Of a stretch of 64,000 nucleotides of DNA, positions 44,552-52,622 are shown one piece after another. The DNA is from Ectobacillus ponti. GTDB taxonomy: Bacteria; Bacillota; Bacilli; Bacillales; Bacillaceae_G. A program made the position numbers and the translations under genes. A model generated the notes under the pieces. The model was not told the origin of the DNA. It did no database searches and worked only from the letters and a program-made list of their open reading frames with translations. Positions within the stretch are counted from its first letter, which is position 1, and every line of letters starts with the position of its first letter. Location of the stretch: contig NZ_JANCLT010000006.1 of the NCBI RefSeq assembly GCF_024294785.1, forward strand, positions 124,001-188,000, in the 5' to 3' direction.

Positions 44552-45102
44552 GATTTGCTTTGCCTGTTCCGGCGCCATACATAAAGGACGCCAAAAGCAG
44601 CAAGAGCGCCAATCACCCATTTGGCCTGTGATGTTCCCTTCAGCACCTGATAGGTGGAGTATACCTCCAGCAGCAAAGCAGGAATCTTGCCGATTGTACT
44701 GGCAGCCGCAAATACGGGCAACGAGACTGTTCCCAAGGCGGCGAACAGGGTAACCAGCCCGGATGGCGCAAAGGGCAGCAGCCGCAGAGAGAGAATCAGC
44801 CAAAAGGCTTCCTGTCCTTCGATTTGGAGCAGCCGGTGCATGGCCGGGAAAGCTGAGGTCTTTCTTGCAGCAGTGCGGCGCAGTCCGCGGCGGTACAGCA
44901 GGAAGGAAACGATGGCCCCGATTGCCTCCCCGGCAATGGAAATCAAGGTCCCCTCCACGATACCAAACGACGCCAGGTTTGCAGCTGTGAGAAAGAAGCT
45001 GGGCAGCAGCCCTGCGACACTAATTAAGATGTTCAGTAAAATGCTGACGGGAACAGCCCAAAGCCCGTATCCTTCTAAAAATGCAGGTATATCCCAATTC
45101 AT
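44548..45102 (-). CDS. TVP38/TMEM64 (VTT-domain) family membrane protein
   Basis: A 184-residue protein with a VTT/DedA-like core: SVAGLLPSFFLTAANLASFGIVEGTLISIAGEAIGAIVSFLLYRRGLRR, then LRLLPFAPSGLVTLFAALGTVSLPVFAAASTIGKIPALLLEVYSTYQV. Related proteins act in lipid scrambling or small-molecule tolerance (YdjZ/YtxB group). The ribosome site upstream of the minus-strand ATG is modest. It is short for the family but contains the whole conserved core. Confidence 0.82.
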   Translation of the reverse strand: MNWDIPAFLEGYGLWAVPVSILLNILISVAGLLPSFFLTAANLASFGIVEGTLISIAGEAIGAIVSFLLYRRGLRRTAARKTSAFPAMHRLLQIEGQEAFWLILSLRLLPFAPSGLVTLFAALGTVSLPVFAAASTIGKIPALLLEVYSTYQVLKGTSQAKWVIGALAAFGVLYVWRRNRQSKS

Positions 45103-45161
45103 CGGTTTGTCCTCTATGTACAGTTTTTTTGATTGTATGACAGGGCAGGAGGATAAGCAAC

Positions 45162-45203
45162 AGAAAAGAAGGCAGGGCCTGCGGGCTCCTGCCTTCTTTT
45201 CTG
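45162..45203 (-). terminator. Terminator of vanW-type gene
   Basis: A perfect 15-bp stem AGAAAAGAAGGCAGG / CCTGCCTTCTTTTCT with an 11-nt loop, effective in either direction. Confidence 0.85.
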
Positions 45204-46463
45204 TTATGCTGCTGATTTTTTGTATACACTTCTGTTTAACATGCCGCTTTGGATTACTTGGCCGTTTTGCTTCACTGTCTTATATGTTACGACAGTAATG
45301 GATTTATCATTCTCGCCGACAACCTGTGACGAGACAAATACCTCTTTGCCGGTTTTGGTGCCGAAGATGCGGACAACCGTGCTGCCGCCCTCAACAAAGG
45401 ATTGGATGTAGATATGGTGGCCGGTGTTGTTTTTAAACTTCAGGTCCGGACCGTAGTCTGCCACTGTTGCATCCTGGCCGAGCGGAACATAGTGGACCGG
45501 CATGGAGTGGTTGCTCCGTTCTACAATGGAAAGGTCGGCCTGCAGAATGGCGCCATACAGCGTGCTGCTCATTTGGCATACACCGCCGCCGGCACTTTGC
45601 TCTACTTTGCCATTTACATATACAGCCGCTGTCTTGTAGCCGTTCGCAGCGTCCGTGATGCCAACGCGGCTGTTGAAGCTGAAGGTTTCATCAGGTGCGA
45701 TAAACACGCCTGACAGCGTGTTGGCGGCGCGTGCCACGTTAAAGACTTGGCTGGAATTGCGGCCGGAAACGGAGGTGCGGTACTCCGCGATGACTTCCTT
45801 AATGCCCATGCTTTCAATGTCTTCAGCGGTGCGCTCCGGCTTTACCGCAGTCAGAGGGACTTCCACTTTGGCTGCTGTGTCTTTGATTGCCTGTATGGAC
45901 AGCTCCCTCAGCTTATCTTTATTGACCTTCTGTCCGTCTGTGCCCGGAGTAATCGCAACAGCCGTGCCGGCAATGCTGATAGAGGCATTGCTTGGCTTTG
46001 TCAGCAGTTCATTATAACGATCCTTCATCGTTGCGTCGTATTTTGCAGTATCTAAATATGGTTCTAGCTTATAGGAACGATTCAAGCCATTCTGGTTTGC
46101 TTTCTTGCGCAGCTGATAGCGCTCCTGCAGAGAGCCTTTCTGTTCCTTAAAGATGGTGTCTGCGATGTCCAGTCCCTTGTAGCTAACCCCTAATTCCTTC
46201 CAAGAGTAAGTGCTGTCTTTGCCCTGCAGAGAATACGTAATAGATTTGTTGTTCCATTCCTCCACCTTTTGCTGAATGGTTTTTTGCACTTCATCTTTTG
46301 TTTTGCCGTCAAGGGAAACGCCCTCGAAGGTTGTGTGGGGCAATACGTATGTATCGAGCTCATGATTCAGCTTTGTGGTGTAGTTGTAAGCCATTGCCCC
46401 TAACGCACCGATCCCAAGGGTACCGGCAATTACAGTGCCAATCATCCAATTGCGCATCTTCAT
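45204..46463 (-). CDS. VanW family protein with peptidoglycan-binding domain (YoaR-like)
   Basis: A 419-residue exported protein. There is an N-terminal helix (about 6-26), one or two PG_binding_4 domains (about 40-220: HTTFEGVSLDGKTKDEVQKTIQQKV) and a VanW domain (about 225-370: FNVARAANTLSGVFIAPDETFSFNSRVG, AGGGVCQMSSTLYGAILQADLSIVERSNHS). It ends in a G5-like beta segment. YoaR-type proteins are cell-wall associated with no defined activity; VanW itself accompanies some vancomycin-resistance clusters. No other van genes are present, so this is the housekeeping paralogue. Confidence 0.88.
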   Translation of the reverse strand: MKMRNWMIGTVIAGTLGIGALGAMAYNYTTKLNHELDTYVLPHTTFEGVSLDGKTKDEVQKTIQQKVEEWNNKSITYSLQGKDSTYSWKELGVSYKGLDIADTIFKEQKGSLQERYQLRKKANQNGLNRSYKLEPYLDTAKYDATMKDRYNELLTKPSNASISIAGTAVAITPGTDGQKVNKDKLRELSIQAIKDTAAKVEVPLTAVKPERTAEDIESMGIKEVIAEYRTSVSGRNSSQVFNVARAANTLSGVFIAPDETFSFNSRVGITDAANGYKTAAVYVNGKVEQSAGGGVCQMSSTLYGAILQADLSIVERSNHSMPVHYVPLGQDATVADYGPDLKFKNNTGHHIYIQSFVEGGSTVVRIFGTKTGKEVFVSSQVVGENDKSITVVTYKTVKQNGQVIQSGMLNRSVYKKSAA

Positions 46464-46535
46464 ATACTTCCCCCCAAAAACGCATATGCAATCATGCTTA
46501 TCTGAGATTGCAAGGCCTCCATGTACTTAGCCTCT

Positions 46536-46566
46536 ATTATACTATCAATCATGAGAGTTGTGTAAT
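46536..46566 (-). promoter_or_regulatory. Promoter of vanW-type gene
   Basis: On the minus strand TTACAC, an 18-nt spacer and a perfect TATAAT (plus-strand 46536-46541). The 343-nt gap 46464-46806 otherwise holds only this promoter and the LCP terminator. Confidence 0.5.
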
Positions 46567-46734
46567 GAAATCATAATTTTTGTTACTATTCCGTAAAATT
46601 CAATCCATTTTTTTCAATTGCATACAGGCAGCCTTGGAAATGCAAGATTGTTCATATTATGGGATAATCTTGTGCAGATATGTGGAGAGTGCGCTTTTCC
46701 CTCCTGAGTTTTTACTGGAAATTCATTTGGCTGC

Positions 46735-46793
46735 AAAAGGAAAAGGCAGCCTGTAGAGTCCTTTGTCAAAGATCCTCTATAAACTGCCTTACA
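46735..46793 (-). terminator. Terminator of LCP gene
   Basis: AAGGCAG..TAGAG..TTTG / CAAA..CTCTA..CTGCCTT imperfect hairpin, followed on the minus strand by TTTTCCTTTT. Confidence 0.75.
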
Positions 46794-46806
46794 TCATACA
46801 GCACAA

Positions 46807-47820
46807 TTATTTAATTGTTTTATGCTCTTCTTTGCCCGATACTCCAAGGTGCTGCTGCAGCAGCTCTGAAAGCTTATTTACGCTTTCTTCCTTTGGAACA
46901 TAATAGTAAATCTTATCAATATACTGGTCTTCGCCTTCAATCTGTACTTTCTCCATATTCAGGTTCGAACCGGCCATATTTTTGCCGATTGCCATAATAT
47001 CATCAAAGGTGAGGTTTGTTTTCATATTTGTTCCGATGGCGTCGATGAGCGGCCCAAGCTTATTGATTGTCCCTGCAGACAGGGCTTTATTTGCGATAGC
47101 CTCCAATACGAGCTGCTGCCGTTGCCCGCGCATTTGGTCACTGTCAATGTGGCGTGTCCGCGCCAGTGCAAGAGCCTGCTCTCCATTGAGATGCTGATAG
47201 CCCTTCTTCAGATGGACAGCACCGGCTTGGTCTTTGCTGTTCTGCTCGGTAAAGGTGACAGGCACATCCATATCAATGCCGCCTAAGGTATCTACAATCT
47301 TGATAAAAGATTCGAAGTTGAATTTCACATAATAGTCGATAGGGATGTCCAAGAATCCTTCTACAGTCTCGATTGTGCTGTCGACTCCGCCAAATACATG
47401 TGCATGGTTAATTTTGTCCTTCTTCTGCCGGGACGGGATATATACGCGGGTATCGCGCGGGATGCTGAGAAGCTTTACTGATTTGTCAGTCTTATTAATG
47501 GTGGCGACAAGCAGCGCATCTGTCCGTACGGCATCCCCGTATTCCTTTTTCCGCTGCTCGCTTTCATCGACGCCCATAATGAGAATGGAGACATTGTCTT
47601 TCAGAGGCTGAACGGTTTCTTCACGTTTGTTGGACTTGGTGCCACGGTCGAGTTCCTTATAGGAGTTATTCACCACAGCTCTTGCTTTGTTGTATATATA
47701 AGAGCCGTATCCGACTGCTCCGCCAATGATAAGCAGCAAGGGGAGAATCACCAGCAGCATAATCCGGCGCTTCCTGGAGCTGCGCTTCTCGTTTCTTTCC
47801 TGTCGTAAGTTCGATTTCAT
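46807..47820 (-). CDS. LytR-CpsA-Psr (LCP) family glycopolymer ligase
   Basis: A 337-residue membrane-anchored LCP protein. It has a basic cytoplasmic start, one helix (about 20-42), then the LCP domain: ILIMGVDESEQRKKEYGDAVRTDALLVATINK, LLSIPRDTRVYIPSR (lipid-phosphate-binding Arg residues), KINHAHVFGG and LALARTRHIDSDQMRGQRQQLVLEAI. LCP enzymes transfer teichoic acids or other glycopolymers to peptidoglycan. AAAGGAG precedes the ATG at 47820; 15 further upstream residues are excluded. The next 524 nt upstream carry no gene. Confidence 0.9.
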   Translation of the reverse strand: MKSNLRQERNEKRSSRKRRIMLLVILPLLLIIGGAVGYGSYIYNKARAVVNNSYKELDRGTKSNKREETVQPLKDNVSILIMGVDESEQRKKEYGDAVRTDALLVATINKTDKSVKLLSIPRDTRVYIPSRQKKDKINHAHVFGGVDSTIETVEGFLDIPIDYYVKFNFESFIKIVDTLGGIDMDVPVTFTEQNSKDQAGAVHLKKGYQHLNGEQALALARTRHIDSDQMRGQRQQLVLEAIANKALSAGTINKLGPLIDAIGTNMKTNLTFDDIMAIGKNMAGSNLNMEKVQIEGEDQYIDKIYYYVPKEESVNKLSELLQQHLGVSGKEEHKTIK

Positions 47821-48344
47821 TAAACTGACTCCTTTAGTGATAATTACTATTATCCAATGTATCAATATTTATGATATCTGTCCATATGGGAAAGCTGCAT
47901 GACCAATTCCTATTGTACATGATGTACCCATTCATTTACCATTACATTGTTGATACAAATTGCCAATTTCTCTGACTATACTTTCAATTGCGGGATTTGT
48001 GCCCAAAATGCGGGGAGTATAGCAGACAGAATCCTGTATAGTTTGTGCATATGTCAGGAATCTATGGCACACACCTGATAGGAATCAAATGGGATAGACA
48101 GGCGGAATGCCTGATTTTCTGAAGTGCGGGGAAAGATAAGAAAATCTCCCGGCCCTTCAGCGGCAAAGGGAGAGTCATTCATACGATTTGTTATACCATG
48201 AAGACAATCGCGCCTTCCCCCATCTGTTATATTGTGAAGACGGAAGCAGAAAGCGGTGGAAAAGGATTTTGTATAACAGGCAGTATTTCCGCGGAAACAA
48301 GCGATTTCGCCACTAAAAATGGATGAAAGACAGGGGATGGACAC
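47821..48344. other. 524-nt intergenic region between LCP gene and aspartase
   Basis: No gene was found. It contains a short palindrome GTACATGATGTAC (about 47917-47929), a nested hairpin CTCCCGGCCCTT..AAGGGAG (about 48148-48175), and near the aspartase start a perfect palindrome TTTCCGCGGAAA (48286-48297) just downstream of TATAAC. The LCP promoter must lie at its left end. A long antisense ORF here has no ribosome site and was dismissed. Confidence 0.5.
48286..48297. promoter_or_regulatory. Palindrome upstream of aspartase gene
   Basis: TTTCCGCGGAAA, a perfect 12-bp palindrome 47 nt before the ATG and just after a possible -10 (TATAAC at 48272-48277). It is a candidate operator; the regulator is unknown. 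Confidence 0.35.
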
Positions 48345-49775
48345 ATGCATGACAATGTGCGAATAGAAAGGGATTTTCTTGGAGAAAAGGAGGTTCCTCA
48401 GCAAGCATACTATGGCGTCCAAACCATGCGGGCCGTAGAGAACTTCCCCATCACCGGCTACAGGCTGCATCCATCCTTGATTCATGCGATGGCAATCGTG
48501 AAAAAGGCTGCAGCATCGGCCAATATGGAAACAGGCTACCTTCCCCGGGACATCGCCCATGCTATCATCGAGGCTGCCGATGAGATTATGGAGGGAAGAC
48601 TGCACGACCAATTCATTGTCGACCCGATTCAGGGAGGGGCAGGAACCTCCATTAATATGAATGCAAACGAAGTGATTGCCAATCGGGCTCTTGAATTGCT
48701 TGGCAAGGAGAAGGGTGATTACAAGACAATCAGCCCGAACACCCATGTGAATATGGCGCAATCCACAAATGACGCGTTTCCCACGGGAATTCATCTCGCA
48801 GTGCTCAGCATGCTGGGAAAGCTGCTTGAGACGATGGAAAAGCTGCATGATGCCTTCGCGCAAAAGGCAAGGGAATTTGACCATGTGATTAAAATGGGGC
48901 GCACCCATTTGCAGGATGCCGTACCGATCCGCTTAGGACAGGAATTTGAAGCATACCGGCGCGTGCTCGCCCGCGATATCAAGCGGATTCAGCAGTCCCG
49001 CCAGCATCTGTATGAGGTAAATATGGGGGCAACCGCAGTCGGGACAGGGCTCAATGCGGATCCGCGCTATATTGAAAGGGTGGTCGCACACATTGCTGAG
49101 ATCAGCGGCTTCCCGATTGTCCGTGCTGAGGACCTGGTGGATGCGACACAAAATACTGATGCGTATACAGAGGTGTCGGCAGCACTGAAGGTGTGTATGA
49201 TGAACATGTCCAAGGTCGCCAATGATTTGCGGCTGATGGCTTCCGGACCCCGGGTCGGCTTAACGGAAATTCAGCTCCCCGCCCGTCAGCCCGGCTCTTC
49301 CATTATGCCGGGCAAGGTGAATCCGGTTATGGCTGAGGTGGTGAACCAGGTGGCGTTTCAAGTCATTGGCAATGACCACACCATTTGTTTGGCTGCTGAG
49401 GCGGGCCAGATGGAGCTGAACGTGATGGAGCCGGTGCTTGTGTTCAATCTGCTTCAGTCCATTGATATTATGAAGAACGCGTTTGAGGTATTCCGTGCAT
49501 ATTGTATAGAAGGCATTGTCGCCAACGAGCGGGTGCTGAGGGAGTACGTAGAAAGAAGTGTAGGTGTCATCACGGCGGTGAACCCGCACATCGGCTACGA
49601 AATGGCCTCGCGCATTGCCCGTGAAGCCATTGCCACCGGAAAATCAGTGCGGGAGCTTTGCCTGCATTACGGTGTGCTGACAGAGGCGGAGCTTGATATC
49701 ATTTTGGATCCGTACGAAATGACGCATCCTGAAATTGCCGGCGCTTCCTTGCTGGTACAGAAGCAGCACACATAA
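48345..49775 (+). CDS. aspA: Aspartate ammonia-lyase
   Basis: Aspartase (476 residues) cleaves L-aspartate to fumarate and ammonia. It belongs to the aspartase/fumarase superfamily: IERDFLGEKEVPQQAYYGVQTMRAVENFPITGY at the start, SPNTHVNMAQSTNDAFPTG, KMGRTHLQDAVPIRLGQEF, and the signature GSSIMPGKVNPV with catalytic Ser. The opening and VDPIQGGAGTSINMNANEV favour aspartase over fumarase C, as does the ending (LDPYEMTHPEIAG). The ribosome site is AGGGGATGG. A terminator follows. Confidence 0.92.
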   Translation: MHDNVRIERDFLGEKEVPQQAYYGVQTMRAVENFPITGYRLHPSLIHAMAIVKKAAASANMETGYLPRDIAHAIIEAADEIMEGRLHDQFIVDPIQGGAGTSINMNANEVIANRALELLGKEKGDYKTISPNTHVNMAQSTNDAFPTGIHLAVLSMLGKLLETMEKLHDAFAQKAREFDHVIKMGRTHLQDAVPIRLGQEFEAYRRVLARDIKRIQQSRQHLYEVNMGATAVGTGLNADPRYIERVVAHIAEISGFPIVRAEDLVDATQNTDAYTEVSAALKVCMMNMSKVANDLRLMASGPRVGLTEIQLPARQPGSSIMPGKVNPVMAEVVNQVAFQVIGNDHTICLAAEAGQMELNVMEPVLVFNLLQSIDIMKNAFEVFRAYCIEGIVANERVLREYVERSVGVITAVNPHIGYEMASRIAREAIATGKSVRELCLHYGVLTEAELDIILDPYEMTHPEIAGASLLVQKQHT

Positions 49776-49781
49776 TGGAGC

Positions 49782-49823
49782 AGGATGCTTGCGCAGACCT
49801 TATTGCGGAGCATCCTTTTTATT
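49782..49823 (+). terminator. Terminator of aspA
   Basis: AGGATGCT / AGCATCCT stem (49782-49789 with 49809-49816), then TTTTATTT. Confidence 0.75.
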
Positions 49824-49885
49824 TGGAGAAGGAGAGAGCGGTGCTCTACAATAGGAGCAAGGAGAAGAGAAAAGAGGGTGAAAGT

Positions 49886-51046
49886 ATGGCAGATGTATTC
49901 ATTCGTACAAAGAAACAGGCTGAAATCATGGCGCAGCTGCAAGCGCTTGTGCCGATTTTTCAAAGCAGAGAGCATGAACTGGATGCTCTAGGCTCCTTTC
50001 CTTTCCAGAACATCGCGGATTTAAAGGGAATGGGCTATCATAAGCTGACGCTGCCGAAGGAATATGGCGGCGAAGCGGCATCCTTGTATGATTTGCTGCT
50101 GTTTCAGGAGAAAATTGCCGAAGGGGACGGCGCAACGGCACTGTCCATCGGCTGGCATATGGGGATTATGCAGGAGCTGACGGAAAACCGCCAATGGGAG
50201 GAAGAGCTGTTTGCCTGGATGTGCGGGGAGGTACAACATGGAGCACTTTTGAACCGTGCCGCCTCTGAGCGGGCAACCGGCAGCCCGGCGCGGGGCGGCC
50301 GGCCGGAAACAGCTGCGGTCCGCATCGAAAACGGCTGGCAAATCAGCGGCCGTAAAACCTTCACTTCCATGGCGCCGGCACTGGATTATATTCTCATTTC
50401 TGCTTGGGTCGAGGAGGAAGGACAAATCGGCGAATTCTTAATTCCGCGTAAGGCTGCAGGCGTCAGCATTGAGGAAACGTGGGACAGTGTCGCCATGCGC
50501 GGTACGGCCAGCCATGACCTTGTGCTGGAGCAGGTGCAGATCCCGCCGGCATATCTGGTGGAATGGCGCAATAGCCCGCGTCCAAAGAACAGCGGCTGGC
50601 TGCTGCACATTGCCGCCTGCTATCTGGGCATTGCGCAGGCCGCCAGGCAGTATGCCCTGCGGTTTGCCGCTTCCTATCACAATAATAGCACACAAGAGCC
50701 TATTTCATCTCTGCCGAATGTTCGCCGTCTGATCGCTGAAATGGAATTGGAGCTGCTGACAGCCCGGCATATGATGTATGGTGTTGCCGCGCAGTACGAT
50801 GCCTCAGAGCAGCGCGGACAGCTGAAGCGGGAGCTGGCGGCAGTGAAGCATGTGGCCACAAATGCTGCAATTGCTGTCGTGGATAAAGCTATGCGGATTG
50901 TCGGCGCCCGGAGCTTGTCTGCCGGAAACCCGCTGCACCGCTATTATGTCAATGTCCGGGCAGGGCTGCATAATCCACCGGCGGATGATATTACAATGTC
51001 GCTGCTGACGGAGCAGGCGCTGGCCGAGACGAGAGGGCAAGCATGA
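49886..51046 (+). CDS. Acyl-CoA dehydrogenase family flavoprotein (YdbM-like)
   Basis: A 386-residue enzyme with the three-part acyl-CoA dehydrogenase fold: an N-terminal helical domain (MGYHKLTLPKEYGGEAASLYDLLLFQEKIAEGDGATALSIGW), a central beta domain (GWQISGRKTFTSMAPALDYILIS, WDSVAMRGTASHDLVLEQVQIP) and a C-terminal helical domain (MRIVGARSLSAGNPLHRYYVNVRAGLHNPPADD). The usual C-terminal catalytic Glu is not obvious, so it may act on an atypical substrate. The start at 49886 follows AGAGGGTG. It overlaps the next gene by 4 nt (ATGA). Confidence 0.85.
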   Translation: MADVFIRTKKQAEIMAQLQALVPIFQSREHELDALGSFPFQNIADLKGMGYHKLTLPKEYGGEAASLYDLLLFQEKIAEGDGATALSIGWHMGIMQELTENRQWEEELFAWMCGEVQHGALLNRAASERATGSPARGGRPETAAVRIENGWQISGRKTFTSMAPALDYILISAWVEEEGQIGEFLIPRKAAGVSIEETWDSVAMRGTASHDLVLEQVQIPPAYLVEWRNSPRPKNSGWLLHIAACYLGIAQAARQYALRFAASYHNNSTQEPISSLPNVRRLIAEMELELLTARHMMYGVAAQYDASEQRGQLKRELAAVKHVATNAAIAVVDKAMRIVGARSLSAGNPLHRYYVNVRAGLHNPPADDITMSLLTEQALAETRGQA

Positions 51047-51825
51047 GGGAGCAGATTGCCGCAGAGCTGCGCCGGATTGAAGAAGAGGATGGAGTCAAGG
51101 TTCTGTATGCGGTGGAATCCGGCAGCCGCGCCTGGGGCTTTGCTGCTCCTGACAGCGATTATGACGTCCGCTTTCTGTATGTGCACCCTGTCGAATGGTA
51201 TTTGTCCATAGATTCCCGCCGCGATGTAATCGAGCGGCCTGTCAGTGAGCAGCTGGATATAAGCGGATGGGATTTGCAGAAGGCCCTGCGGCTTCTGCTG
51301 AAATCCAACCCGGCTCTCATTGAATGGCTGCGCTCTCCCATCGTTTATGAGGAAACATACAGCACGGCAGAGCAGCTGCGGCAAATCAGCAGCAGCTATA
51401 TTTCCACAAAAGCAAGCATCTATCACTACCTGCATATGGCGAAACGGAATTTCCACGAGTATTTGCAAGGAGACACAGTGAAGGTGAAGAAATACCTGTA
51501 TGTCCTGCGGCCGATTCTGGCATGCATGTGGCTGGAGCGTGAGGAGAGCATTCCTCCCGTGCCGCTTGCAGAGCTGCTGTCAGCGCTGGAGCTCAGCGAA
51601 GAGGTGCGCCAGGCTGCGGATGAACTGCTGGCCCAAAAGCAAGCGGGCGAAACGCTGCGCTCCGGTGCACAGAGACCCGTGCTGCAGCGGTTTCTGGCGG
51701 AACGGATTGCCTACTACGAGGGGTATACGAAGGATTTGCCGGATGCTGCGGAGGTCGATGTCCGGCTGCTGAATCAGCTGTTTGTACAAGCGCTGCAGGA
51801 AATATGGAAGCCGGCTGCCCTATAG
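51043..51825 (+). CDS. Predicted nucleotidyltransferase, YcgL/RlaP family
   Basis: A 260-residue protein with a DNA-polymerase-beta-like minimal nucleotidyltransferase core: YAVESGSRAWGFAAPDSDYDVRFLYV (GS..W..D.DyD). The middle and C-terminus are helical (ISTKASIYHYLHMAKRNFHEYLQGDTVKVKKYLYVLRPILACMWLE), as in B. subtilis YcgL and the RNA-ligase-associated RlaP family. The reaction is unknown. Coupling to an acyl-CoA dehydrogenase by ATGA overlap is unexplained. Confidence 0.82.
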   Translation: MREQIAAELRRIEEEDGVKVLYAVESGSRAWGFAAPDSDYDVRFLYVHPVEWYLSIDSRRDVIERPVSEQLDISGWDLQKALRLLLKSNPALIEWLRSPIVYEETYSTAEQLRQISSSYISTKASIYHYLHMAKRNFHEYLQGDTVKVKKYLYVLRPILACMWLEREESIPPVPLAELLSALELSEEVRQAADELLAQKQAGETLRSGAQRPVLQRFLAERIAYYEGYTKDLPDAAEVDVRLLNQLFVQALQEIWKPAAL

Positions 51826-51845
51826 GGGGCAGCCGGTCTTTTATT
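51811..51845 (+). terminator. Terminator overlapping end of YcgL-like gene
   Basis: CCGGCTGCCC / GGGCAGCCGG stem across the stop codon, followed by TCTTTTATTT. Confidence 0.8.
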
Positions 51846-52389
51846 TAATCCTCTTGATATACTCCCGCATATCGGCAGCACTCATTGGGCCGATGTGCTT
51901 GACCCGGACAATGCCTTTCTCATCCAGAAAATAAGAGGTGGGGATACTGATGGTCTGGTATGCTCCGTTGGCCCGCCCCTCGCTGTCCAACAGCACAGGA
52001 AAGGTGTAGCCGTTTGCTTGTACAAAGGCTTTCACATCATCCATGCTTTTCTCGCTGGAGGTCACATTAATCGCCAGTACAGCCACATCTGTGCCTTTTG
52101 TTTCCTCATAGAAGGTCTGCATTTCCGGCATTTCCGCTTTGCAAGGGCCGCACCAGCTGGCCCAGAAGTTCAGCAGCACCTTCTTTCCACGGTAGTCGGT
52201 GAGTTTTACTTTTTGCCCATCCAAGGTTTGCAGCGCGAAATGGGGAGCAGCCTCTCCTTCATTTGTGCCGATGCGTACATCAGAGGCAGCCAGCTTTTCA
52301 CCGGCAGCTTCTTTTTCATTTCCTGTTTGATTCATAACCGCCCAGATGGCCATGCCGGCCAACAGGAGAATCAGGATCCATCTCTTCAT
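51841..52389 (-). CDS. TlpA/ResA-like thiol-disulfide oxidoreductase
   Basis: A 182-residue membrane-tethered thioredoxin. An N-terminal signal anchor (about 4-20) is followed by an AhpC/Redoxin-type domain: GEAAPHFALQTLDGQKVKLTDYRGKKVLLNFWASWCGPCKAEMPEM (active site CGPC), and IPTSYFLDEKGIV with the cis-Pro. Such proteins reduce extracytoplasmic disulfides, as in cytochrome c maturation (ResA) or spore-coat maturation (StoA). Neither ccdA nor res genes are adjacent, so the role is open. GAGAGGAG precedes the ATG. Confidence 0.9.
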   Translation of the reverse strand: MKRWILILLLAGMAIWAVMNQTGNEKEAAGEKLAASDVRIGTNEGEAAPHFALQTLDGQKVKLTDYRGKKVLLNFWASWCGPCKAEMPEMQTFYEETKGTDVAVLAINVTSSEKSMDDVKAFVQANGYTFPVLLDSEGRANGAYQTISIPTSYFLDEKGIVRVKHIGPMSAADMREYIKRIK

Positions 52390-52553
52390 TTTATTGTTCT
52401 CCTCTCCAAAATAAGCAGCATCGCTGCCGTTATGATGTAGTTGAACTCATGCTTTCATCGTACCAAAGGCAAGAAAAATCTGTCAAATACATAGGGAGGT
52501 ATATAGAGAGGGGAGTTTTCACAAAAACGATAAAAAGTGGCGCACTCTGTTCA

Positions 52554-52582
52554 TTTACATTATACCCTACAGGGTATATAAT
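52554..52582 (+). promoter_or_regulatory. Promoter of the CoA-disulfide reductase gene
   Basis: TTTACA (52554-52559), 17-nt spacer, TATAAT (52577-52582). The spacer is filled by a CstR/CsoR-type operator. Confidence 0.75.
52561..52578. promoter_or_regulatory. CstR/CsoR-type operator, copy 1
   Basis: TATACCCTACAGGGTATA: ATACCC-N4-GGGTAT inside the cdr promoter. It matches in 6-4-6 geometry the site upstream of the cstR-like gene. Confidence 0.7.
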
Positions 52583-52622
52583 GAAGTTGGAGTTAAGAAA
52601 ACAATAGGGAGGAAACGAAGCC

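Noticed and set aside
48288-48302. cre site upstream of aspartase
   Set aside because: The sequence around TTTCCGCGGAAA does not fit WTGNAANCGNWNNCW.
48054-48908. 284-residue minus-strand ORF over the start of aspartase
   Set aside because: It overlaps the conserved N-terminus of aspA, has no ribosome site and shows no domain.
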